In this document: positions 1-9,604 of the stretch, piece by piece
Position numbering within the stretch: position 1 is the first letter of the stretch
Layout of the letters: every line of letters begins with the position of its first letter
Assembly (NCBI RefSeq): GCF_031010175.1
Contig: NZ_JAUAMB010000011.1
Coordinates: 62,001 to 126,000, forward strand
From: Halomonas sp. SpR1
GTDB lineage: Bacteria; Pseudomonadota; Gammaproteobacteria; Pseudomonadales; Halomonadaceae
Reading direction: 5' to 3'
Length of the DNA: 64,000 bases
Program-made: the position numbers and the translations under genes
Notes under the pieces: generated by a model
What the model saw: the letters and a program-made list of their open reading frames with translations, nothing else
The model's database searches: none
What the model was told of the DNA's origin: nothing

Positions 1-38
1 CGGAGTGCGCGTTGAAAACGCAGCAGGTGTGGTTATTT

Positions 39-71
39 TGTAGTAAAATTACACGAAATATTGCGTATAAT
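39..71 (+). promoter_or_regulatory. HexR-type operator and -10 box upstream of zwf
   Basis: Bases 39-53 read TGTAGTAAAATTACA, a 15/15 match to the HexR palindrome TGTARTWWWAYTACA as I recall it. A TATAAT hexamer follows at 66-71, about 65 bases before the zwf start. HexR represses Entner-Doudoroff genes in many gammaproteobacteria and is released by KDPG. The operator lies just upstream of the -10 box, so repression by promoter occlusion is the natural reading. The -35 is not obvious. No hexR gene is in the window. Confidence 0.75.
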
Positions 72-138
72 GCCCCCTTTACGGTAGATTTTAGGTAATC
101 TAACTACATTAGATGCCTAATTATAAATAGGAGCGACG

Positions 139-1644
139 ATGAGCCAGTCCACTGCTTCCCAAGGTGCACCGCTGGGCGATCCGAATCACGCTATTGATTT
201 AGCGCTGTTTGGGGCGCTGGGTGATCTTGCCATGCGCAAGTTATTTCCTGCCTTATACCATCTTGATCGCGAAGGCTTGATGCCTGAAAGCACCCGCATT
301 ATGGGGCTGGCTCGCCATGAGCACGACGCAGCGTCATTTCGCAAAATGGTTAACGACGCGCTGCAAAAACGGCTAAAAAGTAACGAGCAGGATAAGCAGA
401 GCCTCGAACGTTTTCTTGCCCGCCTGGACTACTTAAAGCTCGATTTTTCCAGCGTTGAAGGGTACGACGCTATTCGTCAGTGGCGTAAAGGCTCACCGCG
501 CCCCATGGTGGTCTATCTCTCCGTTGGTGCGCCCATTTATGGCGATATCTGCCGTCACCTGCAGGCCAGTAAAAGTCTGGATGATGAGTCCCGCGTGGTG
601 GTTGAAAAACCCATCGGCTACGACCTGCACTCATCCATTGAAATTAACGACGCCATCGGTCAAGTGTTCCCTGAATCGCGGATTTACCGTATCGACCACT
701 ATTTGGGCAAAGAGACTGTCCAAAACCTGATTGCGCTACGTTTTGCCAACCCGCTATTTGGCACCCAGTGGAACCAGAACAATATCTCCCACGTGGAGAT
801 TACCGTTGCCGAAAAAGTCGGCATCGAAGGGCGCTGGGGGTATTTCGACCAAGCAGGTCAACTGCGCGATATGGTGCAAAACCACTTGCTGCAGTTGCTG
901 TGCTTAATCGCCATGGATCCGCCCTCCAATCTGGATGCCGATGCCATTCGCGATGAGAAGGTGAAGGTACTTAAAGCGCTCAAGCCGTTTGTGGGCGAAG
1001 CACTGGGCCGTGATGTGGTGCGTGGCCAATATATCGCCGGTACTAGTGACGGCCAGTCGGTGCCTGGCTATTTAGAAGAAGAGGGTGCCAACACCCAAAG
1101 CCAGACCGAAACCTTTGTGGCCATGAAAACCGAAGTAGCTAACTGGCGTTGGGCGGGCGTGCCGTTCTACTTACGCACCGGTAAACGGATGCCGGAGAAG
1201 CTCTCGCAGATCGTCATTCACTTCCGTCAGCAGCCGCACTACATCTTCGATCCGGATCAGCGCGGCATCGCCTCGAATAAGCTGATTATTCGACTGCAGC
1301 CGGAAGAGGGTATTGCCCTGCAAGTATTGACCAAAGATAGCGGTTTGGATAAAGGCATGCGCCTGCGTCCCGGCCCGCTGCATTTGGACTTTAACAGTGC
1401 ATTTCCCAAATCGCGGATACCCGATGCCTATGAACGACTGCTGCTTGAAGTCATGAAAGGCCAGCAGTACCTGTTTGTCCGCCGCGATGAAATTGAACAC
1501 GCCTGGCGCTGGTGCGACCAACTTATTGACGGTTGGAAAAAACGTGACACGCCACCGCGCCGCTACCCGGCAGGCTCTTGGGGCCCGGTCGCCTCTATTG
1601 CCATGATTACCCAGGATGGCCGCAGCTGGTACGAGGATTATTGA
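139..1644 (+). CDS. zwf: glucose-6-phosphate 1-dehydrogenase
   Basis: Oxidises glucose-6-phosphate to 6-phosphogluconolactone with NAD(P)+, the entry step of the Entner-Doudoroff and pentose phosphate routes in the cytosol. The 501-residue length is normal. The N-terminal dinucleotide fold carries [11 protein letters not shown] at residues 25-35. EKPIG is at 156-160, and the active-site signature RIDHYLGKE at 184-192 contains the catalytic His. The ATG at 139 has AGGAGCG just upstream. The gene is the first of zwf-pgl-eda; its stop lies one base before the pgl ATG. A HexR-like operator sits in its promoter. Confidence 0.97.
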   Translation: MSQSTASQGAPLGDPNHAIDLALFGALGDLAMRKLFPALYHLDREGLMPESTRIMGLARHEHDAASFRKMVNDALQKRLKSNEQDKQSLERFLARLDYLKLDFSSVEGYDAIRQWRKGSPRPMVVYLSVGAPIYGDICRHLQASKSLDDESRVVVEKPIGYDLHSSIEINDAIGQVFPESRIYRIDHYLGKETVQNLIALRFANPLFGTQWNQNNISHVEITVAEKVGIEGRWGYFDQAGQLRDMVQNHLLQLLCLIAMDPPSNLDADAIRDEKVKVLKALKPFVGEALGRDVVRGQYIAGTSDGQSVPGYLEEEGANTQSQTETFVAMKTEVANWRWAGVPFYLRTGKRMPEKLSQIVIHFRQQPHYIFDPDQRGIASNKLIIRLQPEEGIALQVLTKDSGLDKGMRLRPGPLHLDFNSAFPKSRIPDAYERLLLEVMKGQQYLFVRRDEIEHAWRWCDQLIDGWKKRDTPPRRYPAGSWGPVASIAMITQDGRSWYEDY

Positions 1645-1645
1645 T

Positions 1646-2311
1646 ATGAGCCAAGCACGCCAACAGTTGGCCGAACAGCTTGCCGAAGCCGTTTTTCAGG
1701 CGCTGTATGACGACTTAAGCCGCCAGGAGCGCGTCCTGCTCGTGGTTTCAGGGGGCTCAACACCGGTGCCGTTTTTTAAAGCGCTGGCGGGCAAATCGCT
1801 ACCCTGGGAGCGCGTAGACGTGACCCTTGCGGACGAGCGCTGGGTGGACGAACAGAGCAGTGATAGCAACGCCAAGCTGGTGCGGGAGCATCTGCTGCAG
1901 AGTGAAGCAGCGGCGGCCACTTTTATACCGTTAACTTCCAGGGCGACTACCCCCGAAGAGGGCGTAGATGAAGTCGCCAAGCAAACGGAATCATTAACGT
2001 GGCCTGCCAGCGTAGTGATTTTAGGTATGGGCGGTGACGGCCATACCGCGTCACTGTTTCCCGACAGCCCTGAATTGACCCTGGCGCTCGCTACGGAAGA
2101 GCCGTTAGTGGCGGTAAGAACGCCTAGCCAGCCACAGCCACGGATTACCTTTTCGGCCGACCGCCTGCATCAGGCACGTCGGCATATTCTGCATATTACC
2201 GGCGACGATAAACGCGCCGTATTGGCCAAGGCATTAAACGGCGACGATGTTCGTCAATTACCTATTCGTGCCTTTTTAACCTGCCCATTGGCGATTTATT
2301 GGGCGCCTTGA
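1646..2311 (+). CDS. pgl: 6-phosphogluconolactonase
   Basis: Hydrolyses 6-phosphogluconolactone to 6-phosphogluconate, linking zwf to edd. The 221-residue protein belongs to the glucosamine-6-phosphate isomerase/6PGL family: SGGSTP at 35-40, DERWV near 63-67 and the family signature GMGGDGHTASLFP at 127-139. I chose the ATG at 1646, right after the zwf stop with AGGA about eight bases upstream. An in-frame ATG at 1616 lies inside zwf and would add ten unsupported residues. Translation is probably coupled to zwf. Confidence 0.95.
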   Translation: MSQARQQLAEQLAEAVFQALYDDLSRQERVLLVVSGGSTPVPFFKALAGKSLPWERVDVTLADERWVDEQSSDSNAKLVREHLLQSEAAAATFIPLTSRATTPEEGVDEVAKQTESLTWPASVVILGMGGDGHTASLFPDSPELTLALATEEPLVAVRTPSQPQPRITFSADRLHQARRHILHITGDDKRAVLAKALNGDDVRQLPIRAFLTCPLAIYWAP

Positions 2312-2356
2312 GTGCTAGCCGCCTTAGCCAATAAGAATTTGCTTGGAGACTCACTA

Positions 2357-3019
2357 ATGACTATCGACAAACAGCTACCCTCTACCCGCACCGCAGAGCT
2401 GGATAGCATCTGCTTAAAAGCCGAAGTGATTCCGGTCATCACCATCGAGCGTTTGGAAGACGCGGTACCGTTAGGGCGTGCCCTGGTGGAAGGTGGCTTA
2501 ACCGTGCTGGAAATTACCCTGCGCACCGATTGTGCCCTGGATGCCATCAAGCGCATGAAAGAAGCGCTGCCGGGTGCCAGTATTGGGGTGGGTACCGTGT
2601 TAACACCCGCACAATATCGCCAAGCCGAGCAGGTAGGCGCTGATTTCGTTGTCACGCCAGGCGCGACGGATGCGCTTTATCGCTACGGTGTCGAAAGCCC
2701 GGTGCCGATGCTGCCAGGGGTGTCGACCATTTCAGAACTGATGACAGGCTGGCAGTACGGATACCGTCGGTTTAAGTTCTTCCCGGCGGAATCCAGCGGT
2801 GGCGCCAAAGCCATCAAAGCGTTTGGCGCGCCGATCCCTGAGGCGCGCTTCTGCCCCACCGGTGGTATTACCGTGGATAACGCCGATGACTATCTTTCAT
2901 TGCCCAATGTGATGTGCGTCGGCGGTTCCTGGTTGACGCCCAAAGCGATGGTGGAAGCCGAAGATTGGGACGGTATTCGTGAACTGGCCCGCCAAGCAGC
3001 GGAGCGTTTTCATCACTAA
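2357..3019 (+). CDS. eda: KDPG/KHG aldolase
   Basis: Cleaves 2-keto-3-deoxy-6-phosphogluconate to pyruvate and glyceraldehyde-3-phosphate, the last Entner-Doudoroff step. The 220-residue class I aldolase shows the catalytic Glu in TVLEITLRT (E52) and the Schiff-base Lys in FKFFPAE (K139). The ATG at 2357 is preceded by TTGGAG at good spacing; a GTG at 2312 overlapping the pgl stop is in frame but has no ribosome site. It is third in the zwf operon, which ends at the terminator near 3063. Confidence 0.95.
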   Translation: MTIDKQLPSTRTAELDSICLKAEVIPVITIERLEDAVPLGRALVEGGLTVLEITLRTDCALDAIKRMKEALPGASIGVGTVLTPAQYRQAEQVGADFVVTPGATDALYRYGVESPVPMLPGVSTISELMTGWQYGYRRFKFFPAESSGGAKAIKAFGAPIPEARFCPTGGITVDNADDYLSLPNVMCVGGSWLTPKAMVEAEDWDGIRELARQAAERFHH

Positions 3020-3062
3020 ATAAACCGCCGCTGGCTGCACCCACTAGGTAAGAAGAGCTATC

Positions 3063-3097
3063 CCTAGCTATGTTTTTAAACATAGCTAGGTTTTTTT
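3063..3097 (+). terminator. Rho-independent terminator after eda
   Basis: A 13-bp perfect stem (CCTAGCTATGTTT paired with AAACATAGCTAGG, two-base centre) is followed directly by seven T residues. It closes the zwf-pgl-eda transcript. Confidence 0.92.
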
Positions 3098-3191
3098 AGG
3101 TCAAAATTTAATCTTTTAGCTATGTTGGCCGCCCGTTTAAGACCAAAGACGTATAACGGGCTATATTCAGCTCAACTAAAATGGCGTCACG

Positions 3192-3206
3192 ATTTGTCTG
3201 ACATTT
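3192..3206 (+). promoter_or_regulatory. GntR-type palindrome upstream of the symporter gene
   Basis: ATTTGTCTGACATTT lies 60 bases before the symporter start. It shares TGTCTGACATTT with the perfect palindrome in the promoter of the GntR gene at 9470-9484. The pairing suggests that the galactonate repressor also controls the symporter. Inference from sequence match only. Confidence 0.6.
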
Positions 3207-3265
3207 CGCTCTACGCGCATACAGTAACGTGCGTGCCACTTATAATGATCATGAGGTGAGTCAAA

Positions 3266-4861
3266 ATGCACGCGTTGACCTTGGCGTCCTTCCTGTTTTT
3301 TACAGGGCTTGTCGCCTTTATCACTTGGCAAATCACCCGCCGAGATGACCACTCAAGCACCAGCGGCTACTTTTTGGCTGGGCGTACGCTAACCTTTCCG
3401 CTGATCGCTGGCTCTCTGTTAATGACCAATCTCTCTACCGAACAAATGGTAGGGCTGAACGGGGCTGCTTTTGCTGATGGTTTAAGCGTGATGGCCTGGG
3501 AAGTGGTAGCGGTTGTCGCACTGGTGGCGTTGGCGCTCTTCTTCCTGCCGCGGTTTTTGAAAAGTGGTATTGCCACGCTACCGCAGCTGCTCGAAATTCG
3601 TTTCGATAAGACGACCCAGCTAATCACCAATATCATTTTCCTAATTGCTTATGCAGTGGTTCTGCTGCCGATTATTCTCTATTCCGGTGCTATAGGCCTG
3701 CAGGGGATGCTCGATCTTCAGGGGCTTACAGGTATCGAGTCTCCGGCGACGCTGCTTTGGTTAACGGTGTGGATCGTCGGTATCATCGGCGCGGTGTATG
3801 CACTGTTTGGTGGGCTACGCACGGTTGCGGTTTCGGATACGCTTAACGGCGTCGGGCTATTGATCGGCGGTTTTGTGATCGTCTATTTCGGACTGCAGGC
3901 CGTGAGTGACGGCAGCGGCATTATGGAAGGCTGGAGCATCCTCAAAGAGAGCGACCCGGATAAGCTTAATTCGATTGGCGGCGCTGATCAGCAGGTACCG
4001 TTCTTTACTCTGTTTACCGGCGTTTTCCTGATTAACCTGTTCTACTGGACTACCAACCAGCAGATTATTCAGCGTACCTTTGCGGCCAAAAACCTGGCTG
4101 AAGGTCAGAAGGGCGTGCTGCTGACCGGTCTGTTTAAACTACTGGGGCCACTCTATCTGGTGCTGCCCGGCATTATTGCTTATCACCTCTATGCTGATCA
4201 GGGCGTGCGTGCCGATGAAGCCTACGGCCATTTGGTGTTTAACGTACTGCCGCCGTATCTCACCGGGTTTTTTGCCGCGGTGATGGTCGGTGCGATTCTG
4301 TCGTCGTTTAACTCTGCGCTTAACAGTACCACCACGATTTTCAGCCTGGGCATCTATAAAGGTGTGCTTAATAAAGAAGCGACGGAAGAGCAGGTGGTTA
4401 AATCGGGTAAGGTGTTCGGCTGGATCATGGCCATCCTTACCATGATTATTGCTCCGCTGCTGGCCGGCCAGGAGAGCCTGTTTGGTTACCTGCAGAAGAT
4501 GAACGCGATCTACTTTATTCCGATTCTGGCCGTGGTGCTGGTCGGGCTGCTAACCAAACGTGTTCCACCCATGGCGGCCAAAATTGCCCTGGTGGGCGGC
4601 TGCTTGTTGATTGCCGCCGGTTACTTTGTGCCACCGTTTACCCTGTTGCCGCAGGTCATGCACGAGTTCCACTTTGTGGCGATGGTATTTGTGCTGTTGG
4701 TCGTCGTGATGTTGATTATTGGCAAGCTGCGCCCGCGTGAAACCGATTGGATTCAGGAGCACAGCGGCGACGTGGATCTAACCCCCTGGAAAGGCGCAGT
4801 ACCCGCCGGTATCGTCCTGGTCGTGTTAGTCATCGTGATGTACATAAGCTTTGCTGGCTGA
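3266..4861 (+). CDS. solute:sodium symporter (SLC5/SSS family, YidK-like)
   Basis: Predicted Na+-coupled sugar or sugar-acid importer of the inner membrane, 531 residues with about 13-14 hydrophobic segments. The N-terminal YFLAGRTL stretch, followed by a region with [17 protein letters not shown], is typical of the SSS family and close in layout to vSGLT/YidK. The ATG at 3266 has GAGGTGAG upstream. It is monocistronic: terminators lie on both sides. A palindrome shared with the GntR promoter lies upstream, and the galactonate genes follow on the other strand, so galactose or galactonate is the likely substrate. Substrate is inferred from context only. Confidence 0.85.
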   Translation: MHALTLASFLFFTGLVAFITWQITRRDDHSSTSGYFLAGRTLTFPLIAGSLLMTNLSTEQMVGLNGAAFADGLSVMAWEVVAVVALVALALFFLPRFLKSGIATLPQLLEIRFDKTTQLITNIIFLIAYAVVLLPIILYSGAIGLQGMLDLQGLTGIESPATLLWLTVWIVGIIGAVYALFGGLRTVAVSDTLNGVGLLIGGFVIVYFGLQAVSDGSGIMEGWSILKESDPDKLNSIGGADQQVPFFTLFTGVFLINLFYWTTNQQIIQRTFAAKNLAEGQKGVLLTGLFKLLGPLYLVLPGIIAYHLYADQGVRADEAYGHLVFNVLPPYLTGFFAAVMVGAILSSFNSALNSTTTIFSLGIYKGVLNKEATEEQVVKSGKVFGWIMAILTMIIAPLLAGQESLFGYLQKMNAIYFIPILAVVLVGLLTKRVPPMAAKIALVGGCLLIAAGYFVPPFTLLPQVMHEFHFVAMVFVLLVVVMLIIGKLRPRETDWIQEHSGDVDLTPWKGAVPAGIVLVVLVIVMYISFAG

Positions 4862-4911
4862 TTCGCCCACCTTGTAGCTAATCGGTGAAGCCGTAACAGT
4901 GTAATAGAAAG

Positions 4912-4944
4912 AGGCCCCGCTAGTATCCGCTAGCGGGGCCTTTT
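4912..4944 (+). terminator. Rho-independent terminator, possibly bidirectional
   Basis: GGCCCCGCTA (4913-4922) pairs with TAGCGGGGCC (4931-4940) and is followed by TTTT. It sits between the convergent symporter and SMP-30 genes and could serve both. Confidence 0.88.
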
Positions 4945-4975
4945 GCTGGGAGGTTCATGAGAGGTTTGGGGAAAT

Positions 4976-5872
4976 TTATGCGAGACGCAACGGCGGTTCG
5001 GCTAGCCCCTTGATACCGGTTTCGACCATATAAAGTGAGCCCGCGGTGGGCTCTTGGGCTAGCTGCTCTGCACTAAACCCCTCTTGCGCTGTGGTGATAT
5101 AGAGTGTTTTTAGATCAGGGCCTGCAAAAGCAGGGCAGGAGGGTTGGCTGACGGGCAGTTCAACCCGGCCAATAATTTGACCATCGTGATCCAAACGCAC
5201 CACCTGCCCAGCTCCCCACAGCGCTAGCCATAGGCAGCCTTCGCTATCCATGACTGCACCATCGGGGTTGCCCAGACTAGAGAAAAAATTCGCCCAGGGC
5301 TGGGGCTCGCCTTGCGGCCAGCCGTCGCTATCCAGCGCCCAGCGCATCACCACGCCTGTCACCGTATCGGTAAACCAGGCAAACTCGCCATTTTCAGCAA
5401 AGCAGATAGCATTGGGAATCGTCAGCCCTGTACGCAGCCGCGATAGCTCACCGCGATGGAGGCGGTAAAGGCTTCCAGCGTTTCTTTCCGCGCTTTTACC
5501 CATGCTGGAGAGCCACAGGCTGCCGTGGCGGTCAATGCGGGCGTCATTGCTGCGGGTAATGGGGTTATCGGCTTCGAAATCACACAGCTTTTCGATACTG
5601 CTGCTACTGGGGTCGAAGCGGCTTAAGCGGTCTTCGCCGACTAACAGCAGGCCGCCCTCATCAAGGGGCGCTGCCAGTGACACTCGATGATCAAATTGAA
5701 AGTGGTCGCTCTCACCGCTGGCGGGGGAGAGCCAGTGCAACTGCTTTTCTAGAATGTCGCACCAATAGAGGCGTTGATTTTTAGCGTCCCACTGTGGGCC
5801 TTCACCCAGGGTACAGCGGCAATCAACCGCTAACTCTGCTTGCCACGTTGAAACATGCATACCTGTGTTCAT
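4976..5872 (-). CDS. SMP-30/gluconolaconase-family lactonase (likely galactonolactonase)
   Basis: Predicted sugar lactonase of the SMP-30/regucalcin six-bladed propeller family, 298 residues. Visible family marks are CTLGEGPQWD near residues 20-29 (metal-ligand Glu), LTIPNAICF with its conserved Asn, and GNPDGAVMDSEG with the conserved Asp. The start at 5872 has GGAGAA nine bases upstream. It is the last gene of the galactonate operon, so hydrolysis of D-galactono-1,4-lactone to galactonate is the likely role; gluconolactone or arabinonolactone cannot be excluded. Confidence 0.85.
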   Translation of the reverse strand: MNTGMHVSTWQAELAVDCRCTLGEGPQWDAKNQRLYWCDILEKQLHWLSPASGESDHFQFDHRVSLAAPLDEGGLLLVGEDRLSRFDPSSSSIEKLCDFEADNPITRSNDARIDRHGSLWLSSMGKSAERNAGSLYRLHRGELSRLRTGLTIPNAICFAENGEFAWFTDTVTGVVMRWALDSDGWPQGEPQPWANFFSSLGNPDGAVMDSEGCLWLALWGAGQVVRLDHDGQIIGRVELPVSQPSCPAFAGPDLKTLYITTAQEGFSAEQLAQEPTAGSLYMVETGIKGLAEPPLRLA

Positions 5873-5887
5873 TGTTGTTAGTTCTCC

Positions 5888-6493
5888 TTATTGTTCTCCT
5901 GCTAACCAAGCCTCGACGAGGGCTTGAGCCTGTTGCCCAACTTGGTAAGCGCTTTGGCCGGGTTTATATAGCGCGCTGCCCAATCCTGCACCATCGACAC
6001 CTGCTGCGCGCCAAGCGGCGAAGTTATCGACCCCAACGCCGCCAACAGCATACAAAAGGGTGCCTGTGGGCAGTACTGAGCGCACTGCCTGCATGCCCTC
6101 TAATCCTACCTGCACCGCGGGGAAGAGTTTAAGTCCGGTGGCACCTGCATCGAGTGCATCGAAGGCTTCAGAGGGTGTCACAATCCCCGGCCAGCTCGCC
6201 ATACCGAGTCTATGCGTCTCTTCAATCACCGCTGTACGGCAGTTAGGCGAAACGATTAACCGCCCCCCGGCGGCGTGAACTTCGCGCACCTGAGCAGGGG
6301 AGAGTACCGTGCCAGCCCCTATCAGGGCGCGCTCGCCAAAGGCTTCCACTAAGCGGTGAATGCTTTCCAGCGGATTGGGTGAATTAAGCGGTACTTCAAT
6401 CTGGGTAATGCCCGCGTCCAGCACCGCTTTAGCAATATCAACCACTTCGTCGGGCGCCACGCCGCGCAAAATACCAATTAAGGGCAACGTCAT
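5888..6493 (-). CDS. dgoA: 2-dehydro-3-deoxy-6-phosphogalactonate aldolase
   Basis: Splits KDPGal into pyruvate and glyceraldehyde-3-phosphate. The 201-residue class I aldolase of the Eda family shows ILRGV at residues 8-12, catalytic E33 in TQIEVPLNSP and Schiff-base K122 in TGLKLFPA. It is distinct from the eda gene at 2357, which has FKFFPAE. I prefer the ATG at 6493, with GGAGAG seven bases upstream. An ATG at 6508 overlapping the dgoK stop would add five residues. Neighbours dgoK and dgoD support the assignment. Confidence 0.92.
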   Translation of the reverse strand: MTLPLIGILRGVAPDEVVDIAKAVLDAGITQIEVPLNSPNPLESIHRLVEAFGERALIGAGTVLSPAQVREVHAAGGRLIVSPNCRTAVIEETHRLGMASWPGIVTPSEAFDALDAGATGLKLFPAVQVGLEGMQAVRSVLPTGTLLYAVGGVGVDNFAAWRAAGVDGAGLGSALYKPGQSAYQVGQQAQALVEAWLAGEQ

Positions 6494-6507
6494 AGTCACT
6501 CTCTCCA

Positions 6508-7491
6508 TTAACAGTTAGCCGCCTTAAGCGATTGATGGGCAAGCCGAAGGCCAGCGAGTACCGCGGCGTCACCATCCATATGCTGCGCCTGATGGCCGAT
6601 TGTATTGAGCGCCAGCGTATAGCGCTGGCTTAGGGTTTGGTTGCCAATCAGCATGATCGGCTTATCTGTAGGACATTCACGGCAGGCGCCGGCAAGTTCA
6701 AGGCCAATGGCAAGTCCTGAGAGCCTGGCCGCCAGTACGGCGCCACGCGTGTCGCCAGTAGGTAGTCGACCATCGAGTAAATCCTGGGCGCGTAGGCCGA
6801 ACAAGCGACTACTAAAGGTTTCGGGCGCCGCGTAGATCTCGCTAACGGCCGCAATAAACGTTTCACGGCAAACGGGGTCTTGAAGTTTGTCACTGCCGAT
6901 TGAGTGGCGCAAAACTGATTTGTTGGCCAATAGCTGGTAGAGCTCGCCGGTTAAGTAGGTCGAAAACCCACTCACCGCGCCCGCTTTAAGAGTGGCCCAT
7001 TTGGCGTGGGTGCCGGGCAGGCAGGCGAGACCCGTAAAGTCAGGTGAGTCAGCGACGAGGCCTGCTAACTGTGTCTCCTCGCCACGCATTACATCAAAGT
7101 GGGTCGCCGTGCTGCGGGTTTGGCTTAAACCGGGCAGTAGATAAACACGTAGCTGATCGCCTGAAAGCGTTGGTGTGACTGCGCCTTGGCTAAGTTGGTC
7201 AAGCCGGGTAGGCACCGGCAAATAGGCGGCTTCCAGCCAGCCTTGGCGCGCCCCCGCCATACCGCACACCAACACATCAGTCTGGCCGGTGGTGGGCAGC
7301 CAGTCGCCCACTAGCCGCAGCAGTTCGGCTTCATACTCATCGGCTTTGAGCGACAGCATACCCTTGTCGCTAGTGGCTTGGGTAATCACCTGGTCATGCT
7401 CATTCAGACCCCAGGCGCGCAGGTTGCTGGAGCCCCAGTCCACGGCAATCCACGCCAGCTGTTGCTCTAACGTTGCAGTCGTCGTGCTCAT
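6508..7491 (-). CDS. dgoK: 2-dehydro-3-deoxygalactonokinase
   Basis: Phosphorylates 2-keto-3-deoxygalactonate with ATP to KDPGal. The 327-residue protein is of the DgoK family (ASKHA fold): the phosphate-1 motif VDWGSSNLRAWG is at residues 17-28, VCGMAGARQGW follows near residue 78, and a GxHAKW segment near 155 is typical of the family. I chose the ATG at 7491, with GAGG eight bases upstream; a longer in-frame start at 7557 lies inside dgoD. The stop abuts dgoA. Confidence 0.92.
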   Translation of the reverse strand: MSTTTATLEQQLAWIAVDWGSSNLRAWGLNEHDQVITQATSDKGMLSLKADEYEAELLRLVGDWLPTTGQTDVLVCGMAGARQGWLEAAYLPVPTRLDQLSQGAVTPTLSGDQLRVYLLPGLSQTRSTATHFDVMRGEETQLAGLVADSPDFTGLACLPGTHAKWATLKAGAVSGFSTYLTGELYQLLANKSVLRHSIGSDKLQDPVCRETFIAAVSEIYAAPETFSSRLFGLRAQDLLDGRLPTGDTRGAVLAARLSGLAIGLELAGACRECPTDKPIMLIGNQTLSQRYTLALNTIGHQAQHMDGDAAVLAGLRLAHQSLKAANC

Positions 7492-7520
7492 TGGGTAAGC
7501 CTCATCGTTGATTGCATGGC

Positions 7521-8669
7521 TTACCACTCCGCAATAGAGCCGTCTTCGTGGTTCCACACCGGGTTGCGCCAGCGGTGGCCCACTTTGGCGCGTTCTTCAA
7601 CGAACTCTTCGTTAATTTCAACGCCAAGCCCGGGGCCTTGGGGAATGGCGCAGAAGCCGTCTTCAATGGCCAGGGCTGACTTGTCGACCAGGTAGTCGAG
7701 TACATCGTTACCTTGGTTGTAGTGAATACCCATGCTCTGCTCTTGAATAAAGGCGTTGTGGCTGACGGCGTCCAGCTGTAGCGAAGCGGCCAGGGTTAAC
7801 GGGCCGAGCGGGCAGTGGGGAGCCAGGGCGACATCGTAGGCGGAAGCCAGAGCCGCGATCTTGAGGCCTTCGCTGATGCCGCCGCAGTGGGAAATATCCG
7901 GCTGGATAATATCGATCATGCCGTCGGCCAGCAGATCGCGGAACTGGAAGCGAGTGTGCAGCCGCTCGCCGGTGGCCAGCGGGTAGCCCAAGCCACCGGC
8001 AATATCTTTCAGGCAGGGCAGGTGCTCGGGAGCAACCGGCTCTTCCACAAACATGGGGTGGAAGGGCTCCAGCTCGCGCAGCAGCGCTTTAGCCATCGGG
8101 CGGTGCACGCGGCCATGAAAGTCGATGCCAATGCCCACATCAGGGCCCACCGCATCGCGGGCTTCCGCAACACGAGCGACGGCTTCATCGACCTTGCGGT
8201 GAGAATCGACGATTTGCATCTCGGGGGTGCCGTTCATTTTGAAGGCCGTAAAGCCTTTTTCGACCAATGCTTTGGCACCTGCGCCCACATCGCTGGGGCG
8301 GTCGCCGCCGGTCCAGGCATACATGCGCATTTTATCGCGCACGGCACCGCCTAACAGTTGGTGAACGGGCACACCCAGGTCGCGACCTTTAAGATCCCAC
8401 AGCGCCTGGTCAATCCCGGCGATCGCGCTCATTAAAATAGGCCCACCGCGATAAAATCCGGCGCGGTACATCGTGTTCCATAGGTGCTCGATGCGGTGTG
8501 GATCCTGGCCAATCAGGTAGTCGGAGAGCTCATGCACGGCGGCCTCAACGGTCGCCGCGCGACCTTCAATCACGGGTTCTCCCCAACCGTAGCAGCCTTC
8601 GTCGGTTTCGATCTTGAGAAACAGCCAGCGTGGGGGAACTTGCCAGGTCTTGAGTTTGGTAATTTTCAT
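7521..8669 (-). CDS. dgoD: D-galactonate dehydratase
   Basis: Dehydrates D-galactonate to 2-keto-3-deoxygalactonate. The 382-residue enolase-superfamily protein has the same length and residue numbering as E. coli DgoD: metal ligands D183, E209 and E235, with H185 in IDFHGR and H285 in APHCPLGP as acid/base candidates. GFYRGGP near 71-77 is also typical. It sits directly behind the GntR gene and ahead of dgoK-dgoA-lactonase, giving a complete galactonate-to-triose module. Confidence 0.96.
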   Translation of the reverse strand: MKITKLKTWQVPPRWLFLKIETDEGCYGWGEPVIEGRAATVEAAVHELSDYLIGQDPHRIEHLWNTMYRAGFYRGGPILMSAIAGIDQALWDLKGRDLGVPVHQLLGGAVRDKMRMYAWTGGDRPSDVGAGAKALVEKGFTAFKMNGTPEMQIVDSHRKVDEAVARVAEARDAVGPDVGIGIDFHGRVHRPMAKALLRELEPFHPMFVEEPVAPEHLPCLKDIAGGLGYPLATGERLHTRFQFRDLLADGMIDIIQPDISHCGGISEGLKIAALASAYDVALAPHCPLGPLTLAASLQLDAVSHNAFIQEQSMGIHYNQGNDVLDYLVDKSALAIEDGFCAIPQGPGLGVEINEEFVEERAKVGHRWRNPVWNHEDGSIAEW

Positions 8670-8708
8670 GTTCGATTATCCTTCTGAATAGAAGTATTGA
8701 TTGAATTT

Positions 8709-9428
8709 TTAACTGACGATGCCAAGGTCGATAGCCGTGCGGCGCAGTACTTCTCTCGCGGCGCTTTCTGCGGCGTTGGCATTGCGGCTACGGATAGCGT
8801 CAAGTACCTGACGGTGACGTGTAAGGCTGTCGTCTAGGGTGTCCGTGCGATCTTGCGAGCGGTGTATCAGCGCCATAATGGAGGGGCGCAGCAGATGCCC
8901 CATTTGCCGCCAGACTAAATTGTGGCTGGCCCGGTAAGTGGCATCGTGAAACGCGACGTCGTACTCGGCATGCTCGGCACGAGCTTCCACGCTGCTGGCC
9001 GTTTTTTCCATGCCTGTAAAGGCGCTCTCAAGGCGTTCAATGTCTTCAGCCTGTGCTGCCTGTGCTGCCAGTCCTGCCACCACGGGCTCAGCAGAAAAAC
9101 GAAAAGCGTAAATGGCCTTTACCAACTGCGGGTCAAGGTTGATCAAGCCGGTCATCCATTCACTCATAAGTGGGTCTAGCAGGTGCCAGTCGCCCATCTC
9201 GCGCACCAGCGTGCCGCGCCCTGCGGTGCGCTCTAAGAGCCCTGCCGCGGTGAGGCTGGTCAATGCATTGCGTACCTGATTACGGCTAACGTTAAAATGA
9301 GCACCAATATCCAGCTCGCGGGGGAAAACATCCCCTGGTTGCCAATGGCCTGCCAGTAGTGCCTGGGCGAGTAAACGCGCTAATTGTTCAGCGCCACCTT
9401 GATGGGGCGGTAGAGCGTCCAGCGTCAT
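8709..9428 (-). CDS. GntR-family (FCD/FadR subfamily) regulator, DgoR-like
   Basis: Predicted repressor of the galactonate genes, 239 residues. An N-terminal winged helix-turn-helix covers residues 15-78, with FPRELDIGAHFNVSRNQVRN as the recognition region. An all-helical FCD ligand domain covers about 95-235, with conserved Asp/His positions (YDVAFHDAT, RHRQV). It is the first gene of the minus-strand operon. A perfect 15-bp palindrome lies in its own promoter spacer, so autoregulation is likely. The ligand, probably galactonate, is inferred from context. Confidence 0.88.
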   Translation of the reverse strand: MTLDALPPHQGGAEQLARLLAQALLAGHWQPGDVFPRELDIGAHFNVSRNQVRNALTSLTAAGLLERTAGRGTLVREMGDWHLLDPLMSEWMTGLINLDPQLVKAIYAFRFSAEPVVAGLAAQAAQAEDIERLESAFTGMEKTASSVEARAEHAEYDVAFHDATYRASHNLVWRQMGHLLRPSIMALIHRSQDRTDTLDDSLTRHRQVLDAIRSRNANAAESAAREVLRRTAIDLGIVS

Positions 9429-9461
9429 CGGTTGTCTCTTATTATGTGTTCAATGAGAGCT

Positions 9462-9490
9462 AGTCTAGTAAATGTCTGACATTTAGACAA
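9462..9490 (-). promoter_or_regulatory. dgo operon promoter with operator in the spacer
   Basis: On the minus strand TTGTCT (9490-9485) and TAGACT (9467-9462) are spaced 17 bases apart. The spacer contains the perfect palindrome AAATGTCTGACATTT (9470-9484). Outer GTCTA/TAGAC arms extend the symmetry. This is the layout expected of a GntR repressor blocking its own promoter. Confidence 0.72.
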
Positions 9491-9537
9491 GGCGGGCTGT
9501 GGTCGCCTTTAGGCTAACGATGGCGATTAATCCGAGC

Positions 9538-9573
9538 AAAAAAAGCCCACATCTGTTGGCAACAGATGTGGGC
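9538..9573 (-). terminator. Rho-independent terminator of the sugar ABC operon
   Basis: A 13-bp stem (GCCCACATCTGTT with AACAGATGTGGGC, loop GGC) is followed on the minus strand by seven T residues. It closes the minus-strand binding protein-permease transcript. Confidence 0.92.
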
Positions 9574-9604
9574 AAATCGTGGTTAGTAAGTCGTGGCTGA
9601 AACG

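Noticed and set aside
3241..3246. TATAAT ahead of the symporter gene as -10 box
   Set aside because: It is only 20 bases from the start codon, which would place the transcript start at or inside the ribosome site; no -35 at the right distance.
7815..8354. A 179-codon plus-strand frame opposite dgoD
   Set aside because: Antisense shadow of a strongly conserved enzyme gene with no independent support.
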